A stretch of DNA of 32,330 nucleotides from Caballeronia udeis (GCF_001544555.2 NZ_FCOK02000098.1:1-32330), one strand, 5' to 3'; counted from the first letter of the stretch, positions 1 to 8,590 are shown. Translations and numbers: made by a program. The notes: generated by a model from the letters alone, not told the origin.

Positions 1-323
1 AAAGATGTTTCTGCTGAGTCGGCGGCGTCTCTCGCCGTTGCCGCCGTTCCCCTGAGTTCGTCGTCCCGCGATCAAAGGAGACGCGGCCGTAGCTGGGTCA
101 AGGATTCAAGCGCGGGGTGCTGGGGCGGGATGGAGCGCAGCGACTGACACGGCCCCGCGCGCCTTGACGCAGCGCAGGACGTGGCTACGATCGCGAGAAA
201 AGGACGGCGAACGAGGGGGACGGGAATTCGGCACAGAGAGCCCTGGCGAAGCGAAACGCCGCGCGGCGAGCGCAACCTCGCGCAGCAAGCGGCAGCGCCG
301 CGGAGCGACATTTCGTCGGGGTG
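1..323. repeat. Long direct repeat, copy 1
   Basis: This segment recurs in the same orientation at 6689-7012 with roughly nine differences (single substitutions and one-base indels), about 97% identity by eye. The window opens inside the repeat, so its true left boundary is unseen. I see no convincing gene in it on either strand. The two copies bracket the PP-loop/DUF6884/ArdC operon and its IS21 insertion, so homologous recombination between them could delete or duplicate about 6.7 kb. Sequence from 324 to 482 holds nothing I recognise. Confidence 0.9.
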
Positions 324-482
324 CTCGCGAAGAAGAGCGCAGCTCGAGGCGCGTGTTCTACTGTTCCGGGGCGCCGATGTGCAACTGGCGTGACAGGCGA
401 TCGCCTGGCTCGCGAGTTGCAGCGTCCCGGCTGGATGGCAGCGGATCCAATGGCAAGGTGAGCTTTTTCAGGATCGCAAAGT

Positions 483-518
483 AAAAAGCCCCTGCCGTTG
501 TGTCCGCAGGGGCCTTGA
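483..518 (-). terminator. Rho-independent terminator of the minus-strand operon
   Basis: An 8-bp perfect stem (GCCCCTGC at 488-495, GCAGGGGC at 506-513) with a 10-nt loop is followed, on the minus strand, by a run of five T. It lies just downstream of the last minus-strand reading frame (534-791). This suggests the operon that begins near 6630 originally ended here, before the IS21 insertion split it. Confidence 0.85.
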
Positions 519-533
519 ATATCACTCACGCCG

Positions 534-791
534 TCAGTGCCGAGTCTGCACGTGCGCCGCGTTCAGGATGTCGATCTTCTCTCGCCACCTGCCGGCCGCG
601 GCCGCCGAGTCTGAGCGGCCGGACACAGCTGCGTCTGCGGCACGCAATCGATAGGTAAGGTAAGAGGTCAGTGGACTGTCGCTGTCCATATGCCCCGCAC
701 GTTCAAGATGGTCATGCAGGGCGCCGACGGCATGATGGAGATCCATGAACTGGATAACGTCAAGCAGGATGGCCGGTTTACCGACAACCAT
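534..791 (-). CDS. Hypothetical protein, probable 3' remainder of a gene cut by IS21
   Basis: The frame encodes 85 residues and I do not recognise a family. Its apparent start codon (791) and first three codons lie inside the left terminal repeat of the IS21-family element, so the native start was probably lost. A strong terminator follows 16 bases after the stop, which supports it as the real end of the operon. The product would be a small helical protein (LLDVIQFMDLHHAVGALHDHLERAG). It could be the tail of the gene interrupted at 3289, but simple excision of 782-3288 does not restore one frame, so it may be a separate gene or the junction may have been altered. Confidence 0.4.
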   Translation of the reverse strand: MVVGKPAILLDVIQFMDLHHAVGALHDHLERAGHMDSDSPLTSYLTYRLRAADAAVSGRSDSAAAAGRWREKIDILNAAHVQTRH

Positions 792-823
792 CTTGGCCGG
801 TCGACCGGGTTGATTGTCGGCGG

Positions 824-1645
824 TTATTCAGCCATGTTTGTCGCTCCTTCCTTTTGATTGTCGCTGGATGATTGTCGGCGCCGGCTGTTCTGTTTGTCGC
901 TGGCGGTACGACGACGATAGCTTTCGACATTCATCTCGAAGATCGTCGAATGATGGACGAGCCGGTCAATTGCAGCGACGGTCATGCCCGGATCCGGGAA
1001 CACGTCGTTCCAGCCCGAGAACGGCTGGTTAGCCGTGATGAGGAGGCTACGGCGCTCGTATCTTTCGGCGATCAGTTCGAACAGCACGCTCGTTTCAGCC
1101 TGGTCCTTGCGCGCGTACGACAGGTCGTCCAGGATGATCAGGTCGAACCGATCTAGTTTGGCAAGGGCCGACGGCAACTGCAGGCTCTGCCGTGCAGCCT
1201 GCAACTTCTGCACGAGCTCGCTGGTGCGCGTGAACATCACCCGGTAGCCTGCGTCGATCAGCGCGTGTCCGATGGCCGAACCCAGATGACTTTTTCCCGC
1301 CCCGGGCGGCCCAAACAGAAGCGCCGTGGCGCCTTTCTCAAGCCATGCGTCGCCGGTCGCGAGTGCCATAACGTGCGCCTTCGAGACCATCGGCACCATG
1401 CTGAAGTCGAAGGTTGCAAGCGTTTTGGTCGGGTCCAGATGCGACTCGGCACGGTGTCGTTCGATGCGTCGTTTCGCCCGTTCGGCCAGTTCATGCTCGA
1501 GCAGTGCGCCGAGCAACCGCGTAGCCTGCCAGCCTTCCTTATCGGAACGCTGCGCAAACTCGGGCCACAGACGGGCGATCGTCGGCAGGCGCAGTTCATT
1601 GAGCATCAGGGCCAGACGGCCAGCATCGTAAGCGGGTGTGCTCAT
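824..1645 (-). CDS. istB: IstB, IS21 transposition helper ATPase
   Basis: The product of 273 residues is the normal IstB length. It is an AAA+ ATPase of the DnaA/DnaC type with Walker A at GPPGAGKSHLG and Walker B at LIILDDLSYA. IstB is known to load on target DNA and activate the IstA transposase. Its start overlaps the istA stop by 4 bases, which suggests translational coupling. The last residues reach into the left end of the element. The frame looks intact. Confidence 0.93.
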   Translation of the reverse strand: MSTPAYDAGRLALMLNELRLPTIARLWPEFAQRSDKEGWQATRLLGALLEHELAERAKRRIERHRAESHLDPTKTLATFDFSMVPMVSKAHVMALATGDAWLEKGATALLFGPPGAGKSHLGSAIGHALIDAGYRVMFTRTSELVQKLQAARQSLQLPSALAKLDRFDLIILDDLSYARKDQAETSVLFELIAERYERRSLLITANQPFSGWNDVFPDPGMTVAAIDRLVHHSTIFEMNVESYRRRTASDKQNSRRRQSSSDNQKEGATNMAE

Positions 1646-3138
1646 GCCGCCACCTCCTTGTGCAGCAGGTCGTCATAGCTGCTTACAGGTGGCATCTCGA
1701 CATTGACGACTGGGCAAGTGGCATGACGTGGCGCAAATTCCTCGCGCAAGGCCTTCAGATCGGGCAGATTACTGTCAACGAGCAAGGCATTCAGGCGCGC
1801 GGCCAACAGAGCCTCGACGCCATCCATCGCGGCGAGCTCGAGCAATCCGACCATCGTCTTGCACGCCTCGCGTTGCGCCAATCGCACCTCCAGCTGTTCC
1901 CATGTCCGGCGATAGGCTTCACGCGGGAACAGCTCGTCGCGAAACGCAAGTCCCTTGAAGGCCTGTGGCTTGCGTTTGATGCTCTCGATGAAGTGTCGGT
2001 AATCCAGTGAACGACGGTTATCGCCGGCACGCGAGCCTCGCGGGGTACTGTGGACCAGTGCGCCGGACAGATAGCAGTCAAGCCGGTCACCATAAACGCG
2101 CACCTTAAGGCGGTGGCCAATCAGGCGCGATGGCGCGCTGTACAGAATGCCGCGCACAGTGAATGTGCTGCAGCGTGTGACGCGCGCTTCTTCCTCGACG
2201 AAGTCGGTCGTGCGCCTTGGCGGCAGATCCATGAGCTGTTCGCGCTCAAGGCGGAACGCCGCCGCGTTACGCCGGTTACGGCGCATGACGATCTCGCGCA
2301 GAAACTCGTTGTAGGCCGCACGATCGGCGAAGTCTCGATGACCGCGCAACATCAACGCCTGATCGACGGCTTCTTTAAGATAGCGATGCGACGATTCAAC
2401 GCTGCCATTCTCGTGACCGAGGCCACGATTGTTGCGCGTGCCGTGCATGCCGTAGTGCTCAAGCAGCGCCGCATAGCGTGCCGTGAAGTCGTCTTCGTCG
2501 GCGAGGTTTCTGAACGCCGCTGACAGGCTATCGGTGCGATGTTCGCGCGGACATCCGCCCGCTTGCCACAGGGCGTTCTGCAATCCCATGGACAGGGCCT
2601 CGAAGCTCTCTCCGCCTTCAACGACGTTGACGTATTCCCAGCGTGAGAACGCGAGCACGAAGTGATACAGGCGGTGATCGAACTGAATGCCAGCGATCGT
2701 CACGCGCACTTCGGCCATGTCGGTAAAGTCGGACAGACCGCGTGCGCCGGGCTCATGCTGCTGGGGGAAGAAGACTTCCTTCGGCGGACCGGACATCGCC
2801 CTCCATTGCCTCACGCGCCGCTCAAGTGTGCGGCGTGTGCTGTCGGGATACTGCCCGGCGTGATCGTCCTGCAGTTTGCGCAGGATCGTGATCGCCTGAA
2901 GTTGCGGCGCATTTGCAAGCATCGGAACGACTTCGGTGTCCCAGACGTCAGCGAACGGGTCGGGGCGTGAGCGCCAGTAGCCGCGCGGCTTCTGGGAAGG
3001 CATCGTGGCGGCTCCTTCTATGCGCCGGGCGCTGCGTACGCTGATGCCAGCCTTCGCTGCGGCGATCTCCTGCGAGTGATGTTTGCGTTTAGACATGTAG
3101 AGGCGAACCTGTTGGTCGGTAATGCGGGTTCCAGACAT
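1642..3138 (-). CDS. istA: IstA, IS21 transposase
   Basis: The product of 498 residues is a DDE transposase of the IS21 family. The N-terminus carries a helix-turn-helix (HHSQEIAAAKAGISVRSARRIEG). The integrase core follows with candidate catalytic acids at LSDFTDMAEV, at HRTDSLSAAF and at GSVESSHRYLK. A C-terminal beta-barrel region is typical of the family. A second ATG at 3096 (MSKRKHH) is an alternative start; neither has a strong ribosome binding site. With istB it forms a complete and probably active element. Confidence 0.93.
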   Translation of the reverse strand: MSGTRITDQQVRLYMSKRKHHSQEIAAAKAGISVRSARRIEGAATMPSQKPRGYWRSRPDPFADVWDTEVVPMLANAPQLQAITILRKLQDDHAGQYPDSTRRTLERRVRQWRAMSGPPKEVFFPQQHEPGARGLSDFTDMAEVRVTIAGIQFDHRLYHFVLAFSRWEYVNVVEGGESFEALSMGLQNALWQAGGCPREHRTDSLSAAFRNLADEDDFTARYAALLEHYGMHGTRNNRGLGHENGSVESSHRYLKEAVDQALMLRGHRDFADRAAYNEFLREIVMRRNRRNAAAFRLEREQLMDLPPRRTTDFVEEEARVTRCSTFTVRGILYSAPSRLIGHRLKVRVYGDRLDCYLSGALVHSTPRGSRAGDNRRSLDYRHFIESIKRKPQAFKGLAFRDELFPREAYRRTWEQLEVRLAQREACKTMVGLLELAAMDGVEALLAARLNALLVDSNLPDLKALREEFAPRHATCPVVNVEMPPVSSYDDLLHKEVAA

Positions 3139-3288
3139 GTAGCTGATCGCTTTTTTATTCGATCAGCCATCGTAGAGCCCGGCCGACTCGGCGCCGCCGG
3201 TGATGCGTTGCCTTCGGCGGCTACGCCGCCTTCGACTCCACATCACCGGCCAAAACCTTCGCCGCTACACCGGCCAACATGATTGTCG

Positions 3289-3741
3289 CCGTCCAATGAA
3301 CACACCGCGATGAGCAAGCTCCATCAGCAACTGCTCGGCCGAAGCGGATCGGAGTACGTTGGCCTGAGCGTCCGGCGAGGCGGACACCGCACCGTCCGGC
3401 ACCGGTTCATTCTGCGCGTCGACCAGCTGCGCCGCCTCCGGAAACCGCTGCCGTAGGTGCGGATACTCGGCGAGAGCCGCGGCGCTGGGCAGCTCGTCAT
3501 CAATCGGAAGGCCGGTCGGCGAATGCGAATAGAGGGCGTTGTTTAACTCCCTTTCGTGGGCCTGCATCAGTCCCGCTACGCCCAGGTGATCAACGAAGCC
3601 CAGGCTGGTCCCTCGAAAGAACACTTCGGCCGCCCGGCCGTGATTTTCGAGCGGCTTGAGAAAGGCCTCCCGGCAGAAGGCTTCGAAGATCATCTGTTGC
3701 GGCCGCAGCTCTTGCGGCGCGGCGTTGATATATTCCGACAT
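3289..3741 (-). pseudogene. Hypothetical operon gene interrupted by IS21
   Basis: The open frame begins at 3741 (MSEYINAAPQELRPQQMI) behind a good ribosome binding site (AGGAG, 8 bases upstream) and follows the ArdC-like gene by 55 bases. Native coding ends at the IS border (3289); a further seven codons run into the element before a stop at 3265. About 150 native residues remain. They are rich in helices (FEAFCREAFLKPLENHGRAAE). I do not recognise the family. The position fixes it as the fourth gene of the operon, and part of its 3' end may survive at 534-791. Confidence 0.6.
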
Positions 3742-3796
3742 CGGCCGTTCTCCTGTTAAAAATCCCGATTCACTTTCAGTGGCGCGTAGGTCCCTG

Positions 3797-4693
3797 TCAT
3801 GCCGCTGCAGCCCATTCGATTGAGGGCGAGTCGGTCATACGGGCGCGCTTCATCACATACGAGTAGGCGTCGTTAGCTCGGCTGGCCGCCGTGAATAGCG
3901 CGTTCTTGTCTTTCTTTAGCACTCGGATCCATGGGTCGAGATGGGACGCGTCATGCTCGAGCTGGCCGTCTTGCATGCCGATGCGGGCAAGGCAAAAAGC
4001 CGCACCGAGTTCAGCGACCAGCTCCTCGAACGCGTCTCCGTCGTCGCCAAAGCGCGCGCTGAAGTCACGGGCCAGTCGCGAAGAGTGCGCGGTCCAGTGC
4101 ATCAGTCCGTGGGTGGCAGCGCGATAGAAACTGGACAGATCGGCGAAACGACCGCGTTCCGGCAGGAAACACTCATCAGTGCTCGCCCGGTAGAAAGCGT
4201 GCTCTCCTGTTTCGACGACCCGGGCGCCGGTCTGCTTGAGGATATGTTCCGCTACGTCGACCGGTGCGAACTCCTCACAACGCGAGACCGACACAACGCC
4301 GTCGATTTCCTCGACGTTAAATACACTGAACGCTACCGGATCCGGAAAGAACTCAATCTCCCCCGTCTCCGGATCGATACGCTCCTCCTTGTCGAACCGG
4401 ACAAGCCGACAGCCCTTCGCACCGCGGCGCACCTGCGCACCGATTGCCTGCGCCTGGTTGTAGGTCATCCACTCGTTGCGGGCAAAACCCCTCTCTGCCG
4501 CTTCGAGCCACAACAGCAGCACGTTCGCGCCGCTGAACATGTTCTTGGTGGCGTAGTTGACAGGCAGGCCTCCAGACGCGCTGCAGGCCCATAGATTCGG
4601 CGGCGACATTCGACCCGCTTCCATGGCATTCACAAGACGGTCGGTGACCTCCTGTTTCAAGTCGCGCTTGATGGTTTGCTTCAGAGCTTTCAT
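3797..4693 (-). CDS. ArdC-like antirestriction protein, degenerate zincin motif
   Basis: This 298-residue product has the two-part ArdC layout. The N-terminal single-strand DNA binding domain covers about residues 1-130 (NLWACSASGGLPVNYATKN, GANVLLLWLEAAERGF, WMTYNQAQAIGAQVRRGAKG). The C-terminal zincin-like (Spartan-related) domain covers about 180-298. ArdC proteins of conjugative plasmids protect incoming DNA against host restriction. The expected HExxH is here HGLMH (residues 195-199), so both histidines remain but the catalytic glutamate is glycine; the distal EELVAE ligand motif is intact. Proteolysis is therefore unlikely, while DNA binding could persist. The gene lies 45 bases after the DUF6884-like gene in the same operon. 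Confidence 0.85.
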   Translation of the reverse strand: MKALKQTIKRDLKQEVTDRLVNAMEAGRMSPPNLWACSASGGLPVNYATKNMFSGANVLLLWLEAAERGFARNEWMTYNQAQAIGAQVRRGAKGCRLVRFDKEERIDPETGEIEFFPDPVAFSVFNVEEIDGVVSVSRCEEFAPVDVAEHILKQTGARVVETGEHAFYRASTDECFLPERGRFADLSSFYRAATHGLMHWTAHSSRLARDFSARFGDDGDAFEELVAELGAAFCLARIGMQDGQLEHDASHLDPWIRVLKKDKNALFTAASRANDAYSYVMKRARMTDSPSIEWAAAA

Positions 4694-4738
4694 GATTGAT
4701 GTGGTCCGTTCAGTTCGTGGATCAGGTGGCAGTTCTGG

Positions 4739-5449
4739 TTACGCATGGACCGGCTGCAGATCAGACAAGGAGATCCACGTCTGCGCCGGCGCCCCCGGTT
4801 TCACGTCGAGCATGGCAATGCTCGCGGTGTCACCGCGTGGGCCGTCGAACAGCTCTTCGATGCGCGCCGGTCGCGCCGGCAGATCAGGCCGCGCCCGGTA
4901 GGCAACCTGGACGGTGTCGCCAATGGCGTACACGCCGAGCCGGCGATACAGCGGCGTACCGTTCGGCTGGAACCCAACCACGTTGTCATCCGGCTTCGCG
5001 ATTGCCCGGAGATATGCGCCGAGTTGGGACCGCTGGTAACCGATACCGCCGTTGGTTTCTTCAACGCACGTGTCCGAAGCCAGACATCCTCTGGTGGACA
5101 GGTGCGAGACTGCGGCACGCATCACGCGACGATATTCTTTGCCGCCGACCAGCAACACGCTGCGCGCTTGCGCTGGCCAACCGTCGCACAGGTAGCTGGG
5201 AAGATCGTTCAGCATCGCGTCAGCGCGCTCGGTCGACATGCGGTGTTCGTACGGCGCGATAATGGTATCGGCCCGCAGAAAGCCGTGACGTGCCGACAGG
5301 ATCATGACTTCCGGCCTTGCCTCGTGCCGCACGTTCGCACGGTAAGTGCTATACATCACGCCCCGATAGAGATCGAGCGCCGGTGCCGGTTGCTCCAGCT
5401 TCGTCGCGGAACAGGCCATGATGATGAGATGCTTGCTGGTGTTAGTCAT
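4739..5449 (-). CDS. DUF6884-like protein
   Basis: I start this gene at 5449 (MTNTSKHLIIMACSATK), where an AGGA lies 7 bases upstream, rather than at the upstream ATG at 5515 that overlaps the previous gene. The 236-residue product resembles the DUF6884 family seen in phages and plasmids. Its marks are an N-terminal MACSATKL with a conserved cysteine, DLYRGVMYSTYR, MILSARHGFLRAD, IIAPYEHRM, and a GGKEYRRVM segment. Such proteins are thought to be distantly related to YaaA or archaeosine-type transglycosylase accessory domains; no reaction is established. About 75 C-terminal residues (NVVGFQPNGTPLYRRLGVY onward) look like a separate small beta domain. It sits between the PP-loop gene and the ArdC-like gene, which suggests a shared role in nucleic acid metabolism. 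Confidence 0.75.
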   Translation of the reverse strand: MTNTSKHLIIMACSATKLEQPAPALDLYRGVMYSTYRANVRHEARPEVMILSARHGFLRADTIIAPYEHRMSTERADAMLNDLPSYLCDGWPAQARSVLLVGGKEYRRVMRAAVSHLSTRGCLASDTCVEETNGGIGYQRSQLGAYLRAIAKPDDNVVGFQPNGTPLYRRLGVYAIGDTVQVAYRARPDLPARPARIEELFDGPRGDTASIAMLDVKPGAPAQTWISLSDLQPVHA

Positions 5450-5505
5450 TAGAAATCCTGACGGATAGTTATGTATCGAATCTGCGTGTACGACGTGCGG
5501 CCCGT

Positions 5506-6630
5506 TCACTCCCACGCCAACTGCATCTGCGTGGAGACCGGGACTGGAACAATGGGGATGCCGGCGCTGCGCGAGTCGAGTGCGTTGTCTTCGTCCCGGA
5601 GCGTGTCGGACAGCAGCGCAAACCGGGCACGGTCGGCATCGCTGCGCTTCACTCGAAAATCGGCATCAACAACGTCGTTCACGCGAGCCCACTGGTTCCA
5701 CGCAAAGTTGCGGCCAAGGCCTACTGTGGTCGAAGTACTCGGGAAGCGGTCTGCGTTGCGTACCAGCTCGTCCCAACTCGCGCCGAATTCAACAGCGTCG
5801 AACCGGCTGTGTCGGCCAGTAAGCGCAGTTCGCTCCAGGAGCAACGCGCGCTCGAGGAGGTCTGGATGATTTGCGGCGAGCCAGTACAGCTCCCATCGTT
5901 TTGAAGCCGGACAAAAAAAACACGCTGACTTAACTGGCACCATCTCAGCGCCGAGTGCTTCGGTGATGGCGCGAACGCAGTCGCGGCGAGCCCAGCGCAC
6001 AAGCTGCAACGGGTAGACGTACTCGAAATCCGCATCGGACGGCTTCAGCCCTTTCGACCGGCGCATATCGGCGGGGCCGCAGTCGTAGCCGATCAGCTTG
6101 ATGATTCGCTGGCCCGTGGCCTGAGCCGAGACCCACAGTGGGTGCGGCGGCCTTGCGTTCGGGCCGGACTTCGCGCCTTTCAGAAACTGGTCCTGTGGGG
6201 ACTGCTTCCACTTGATGCTGCAGGATTTCATGCCGAATGCCAGCGATGGCAGAGTCTCATTGGCGAGGCAATTTCCATACAGGTCGGAGTAGCCAGTGGA
6301 CGCGAGAGGAACCTTGCGGCACACGTCGATCAGTGACCAACCCCAGGAGCGCAGAACCACGTTCATCTTGTCGACGTGCGCAATGGTTTCCTCTTTTTCG
6401 CCGCCGGTGTCTGCGAAGGTAATGACATCAGGACGAAGGTCAGCCGCACGGAGCGCGACGAGCATCGCGGTCGAGTCAACGCCGGAACCGAAGCACACAG
6501 CCAGCGACCGACCGGCCAACGCGTCGTTGAGAGCTTGTCTCTGCGACGGCGACAGCATCGTGTGCAGATTCGCCGTCAGTTCACCGTACCGATGACGCGC
6601 CCCGCGCTGCTTGCCAATGTTGTTTTCCAT
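5506..6630 (-). CDS. PP-loop ATPase, PAPS reductase-like
   Basis: I choose the start at 6630 (MENNIGKQ) because GAGG lies 5 bases upstream; an ATG at 6651 is less likely. The 374-residue protein is an adenine nucleotide alpha-hydrolase. The PP-loop is SGVDS at residues 49-53, followed by TFADTGGEKEET at 71-82. Cysteines at 121, 137 (SCSIKWK) and 237/240 (CFFC) could bind metal or carry sulfur. Relatives include PAPS reductases, tRNA thiolation enzymes, DndC of DNA phosphorothioation and plasmid or phage proteins of unknown role. It is the first gene of a four-gene minus-strand operon with a DUF6884-like and an ArdC-like protein. Sulfate assimilation is unlikely in this setting; nucleic acid modification is the better guess, unproven. 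Confidence 0.85.
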   Translation of the reverse strand: MENNIGKQRGARHRYGELTANLHTMLSPSQRQALNDALAGRSLAVCFGSGVDSTAMLVALRAADLRPDVITFADTGGEKEETIAHVDKMNVVLRSWGWSLIDVCRKVPLASTGYSDLYGNCLANETLPSLAFGMKSCSIKWKQSPQDQFLKGAKSGPNARPPHPLWVSAQATGQRIIKLIGYDCGPADMRRSKGLKPSDADFEYVYPLQLVRWARRDCVRAITEALGAEMVPVKSACFFCPASKRWELYWLAANHPDLLERALLLERTALTGRHSRFDAVEFGASWDELVRNADRFPSTSTTVGLGRNFAWNQWARVNDVVDADFRVKRSDADRARFALLSDTLRDEDNALDSRSAGIPIVPVPVSTQMQLAWE

Positions 6631-6688
6631 CCTGTCCTCACATTCGTTCAAAGCTGACCGGGCCCCTAGATTCCGAGTCCCGGCGTGA

Positions 6689-7012
6689 AAAGATGTTTCT
6701 GCTGAGTCGGCGGCGTCTCTCGCCGTTGCCGCCGTTCCCCTGAGTTCGTCGTCCCGCGATCAAAGGAGACGTGGCCGTAGCTGGGTCAAGGATTCAAGCG
6801 CGGGGTGTGGGGCGGGATGGAGCGGCAGCGACTGACACGGCCCCGCGCGCCTTGACGCAGCGCAGGACGTGGCTACGATCGCGAGAAAAGGACGACGAAA
6901 CGAGGGGGACGGGAATTCGGCACAGAGAGCCGTGGCGAAGCGAAACGCCGCGCGGCGAGCGCAACCTCGCGTAGCAAGCGATAGCGCCGCGGAGCGACAT
7001 TTCGTCGGGGTG
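6689..7012. repeat. Long direct repeat, copy 2
   Basis: This is the second copy of the repeat at 1-323, same orientation, about 97% identical. Its right border is sharp: identity breaks after the shared TTTCGTCGGGGTG. It lies directly upstream of the PP-loop gene, so it probably carries the operon's promoter or leader. Between 7013 and 7242 I see no gene, only a spaced inverted repeat (CTGATAT at 7143-7149, ATATCAG at 7181-7187) and a possible -10 box TATACT at 7213-7218. Confidence 0.9.
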
Positions 7013-7242
7013 GACTGCGCGAAAAGCGCAACGCCCGACTCGCGCTCAAACGATCACCGCCTCGCGAATGCGGGGCGGCTGTAGTGCGCTGATTGGATCC
7101 ACTGCGTTTTGCCGTTGGTGGGTGCAACGTCGTGCGACGCTACTGATATCAAGCCACACTCCGGTGATGCGGATCTCTTAATATCAGTTCGCGATCTGTG
7201 CAGCGGCGACGCTATACTGTTTCGCTATCTTTCGACATTCAC

Positions 7243-7512
7243 ATGACCCAGCAGCTGCCCTATCCCTTCACCGACGCGATCGAGGCGATCCTTCTCGATA
7301 AGACTGGCGCACGTGCGCTGCTTCTCGACGTACTCGCTTCGATAGTCCATCCCGACATGGTCTGCAGTCTCTTCGCGCTCCGCTCGATGGCCGAGGCTGA
7401 CAAGCTGCTCGCACAGCGCTGCATTGAGTACGCGCTCGTCGCCGGCTTAACGCCGCAGGAATCTGCGGCCGTTTATCGATTCATTGAGCCGCGGATCGCG
7501 GCCAGGTTCTGA
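7243..7512 (+). CDS. Small hypothetical protein
   Basis: I start this gene at 7243 (MTQQLPYPFTDAIEAILLDK), giving 89 residues; an upstream ATG at 7198 would precede the possible -10 box at 7213-7218. The product looks like a compact, acidic, all-helical protein (GARALLLDVLASIVHPDMV, MAEADKLLAQRCIEYALVAGL). No family is recognised. A clear terminator at 7669-7703 lies downstream on the same strand, which supports a short single-gene transcript. No strong ribosome binding site is visible. Confidence 0.5.
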   Translation: MTQQLPYPFTDAIEAILLDKTGARALLLDVLASIVHPDMVCSLFALRSMAEADKLLAQRCIEYALVAGLTPQESAAVYRFIEPRIAARF

Positions 7513-7668
7513 TGTCGATATTCGCGTAAGTGAGCGGACGAAACCTGAAATAAAAATCCTCTGAATAATCCTTGCGTTCAGGGTTTCACCTGGGGTTAAA
7601 TAACAGCGCTTCGACGCTAATTGCAGCGCACGAAAGCAAAGTTTGTTTCTTCCGGAAAGGCAGTCGGA

Positions 7669-7703
7669 GGCCCGCTCTAACCAGCGGGCTTTTGGCTTTT
7701 TAG
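7669..7703 (+). terminator. Rho-independent terminator
   Basis: A GC-rich stem GCCCGC (7670-7675) pairs with GCGGGC (7684-7689) and is followed by TTTTGGCTTTTT. It lies about 160 bases after the small plus-strand gene at 7243-7512, which it probably serves. Confidence 0.75.
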
Positions 7704-7769
7704 GGCGCGTAATTCATGGGCCGTGCGCAGCCACGAGATCTTGGCGCGGCAGCGACGCTCATGATAAAT

Positions 7770-7940
7770 TCACGCTCAGCGCGGCGGTGGCCCGCGCGTA
7801 TTCGGTCCCTCGGCCTCTAGTGGGCGCTACGAACCAGGAGAGCCATCGCGGTAAAAGTTGTGTGGGGATTGCGGACCGAGTCTCACCCGAGCTTTTGATC
7901 GGGTTAAAACGGCTTGCCTGAAAGGGCAGGCCGTTTTTCA
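7770..7940 (+). ncRNA. Possible small RNA ending in a strong terminator
   Basis: This stretch has no credible reading frame but ends in two tandem hairpins. The first is ACCCGA (7885-7890) with TCGGGT (7899-7904). The second is a long stem with a U-run at 7907-7938 (ACGGC paired with GCCGT, then TTTTT), a strong intrinsic terminator. The first loop contains UUGA, which fits the U-turn motif YUNR of antisense RNAs. A weak promoter may lie near 7740-7765 (TTGGCG, then TGATAA). It lies 650 bases from the iteron array and could be a replication control RNA. The terminator is solid; the RNA itself is a guess. Confidence 0.35.
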
Positions 7941-8590
7941 TTGTGGCCGCTGAGATTCGTTCGAACTGACAGCTACGAATGCAGCTCTGGCCAGCACGTG
8001 GTCCGATAGACGCTGATACCTGTTCTCAATGACCGTCTCGCGCGCTGGCGTCCAGGAGCGTTCGGCGACATGCGGCCTACCCGCACCCTTCCGCAATGGC
8101 TGCGAAGCCCTCTGCGGCTGTTTGAGCTGGACGGACACGCCGAAAATCAACCGGACCCCCCCCCTTCCCTGCAAAACCCGGGTTTTTAGCCGTGGTGGAC
8201 CGTTTCGCTTGCACGGCAAAAGGCGAGCACACGAGCGCGTGGAGCCGGGGTCCGACTTGTCGGGCGCCGGCGATTATCGCGCACTTAGGGGTGCGGGGTG
8301 CCGCAGGCGCGCCGCAGCCCTTAGTGCCTGCCGCTCGATGTCCTTGGTTATGCGTGGGTGTTCTTCCAGGCCCGCCCCTTTGGGGCCACGATTTGCCTTT
8401 GGGGGGTGTGGCCGGGGGGGTGGGGACGGCTTTAGCCGTCGAACCCGGCCGGGGGGTGCTTGCACCCCCCTCACTGAGGGTGGGGCCTTGTTCAAATCGC
8501 AGTTAAAAACAGTTAAAAAAGAAGAAGTTAACCGCGCGCGCGTTTACGGTCCGCGAGACGCCCGTGGGACGTGGGTTTGCGGGGCGTTCG
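7941..8590. other. Gene-free segment left of the iterons
   Basis: A 198-codon plus-strand open frame crosses this segment but has no ribosome binding site, low complexity and long G and C runs, so I do not call it. The segment has a nine-C tract near 8156-8164, strongly G-rich blocks around 8395-8480, and an A-rich stretch (8503-8530) just before the first iteron that could help strand opening. I see nothing else. Confidence 0.4.

Larger units (their letters stand above)
782..3288 (-). mobile_element. IS21-family insertion sequence
   Basis: The element is about 2.5 kb, the usual IS21 size, and carries istA and istB in the family order with overlapping reading frames. Its ends match as a 20-bp terminal inverted repeat with two mismatches: CGACAACCATCTTGGCCGGT at 782-801 against the complement of 3269-3288. 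Extra copies of the TGATTGTCG core lie at the left end near 811, 857 and 869, in keeping with the multiple terminal repeats known for IS21. I see no clear target duplication next to these ends, so exact borders are provisional. Upstream of istA a perfect 8-bp hairpin (3142-3167) and a longer nested hairpin (3196-3250) occupy the right end. The element lies in the last part of the minus-strand operon. Confidence 0.85.

Noticed and set aside
164..529. Frames of about 106-114 codons in and beside the direct repeat
   Set aside because: The two repeat copies do not preserve the reading frames: one-base indels shift them.
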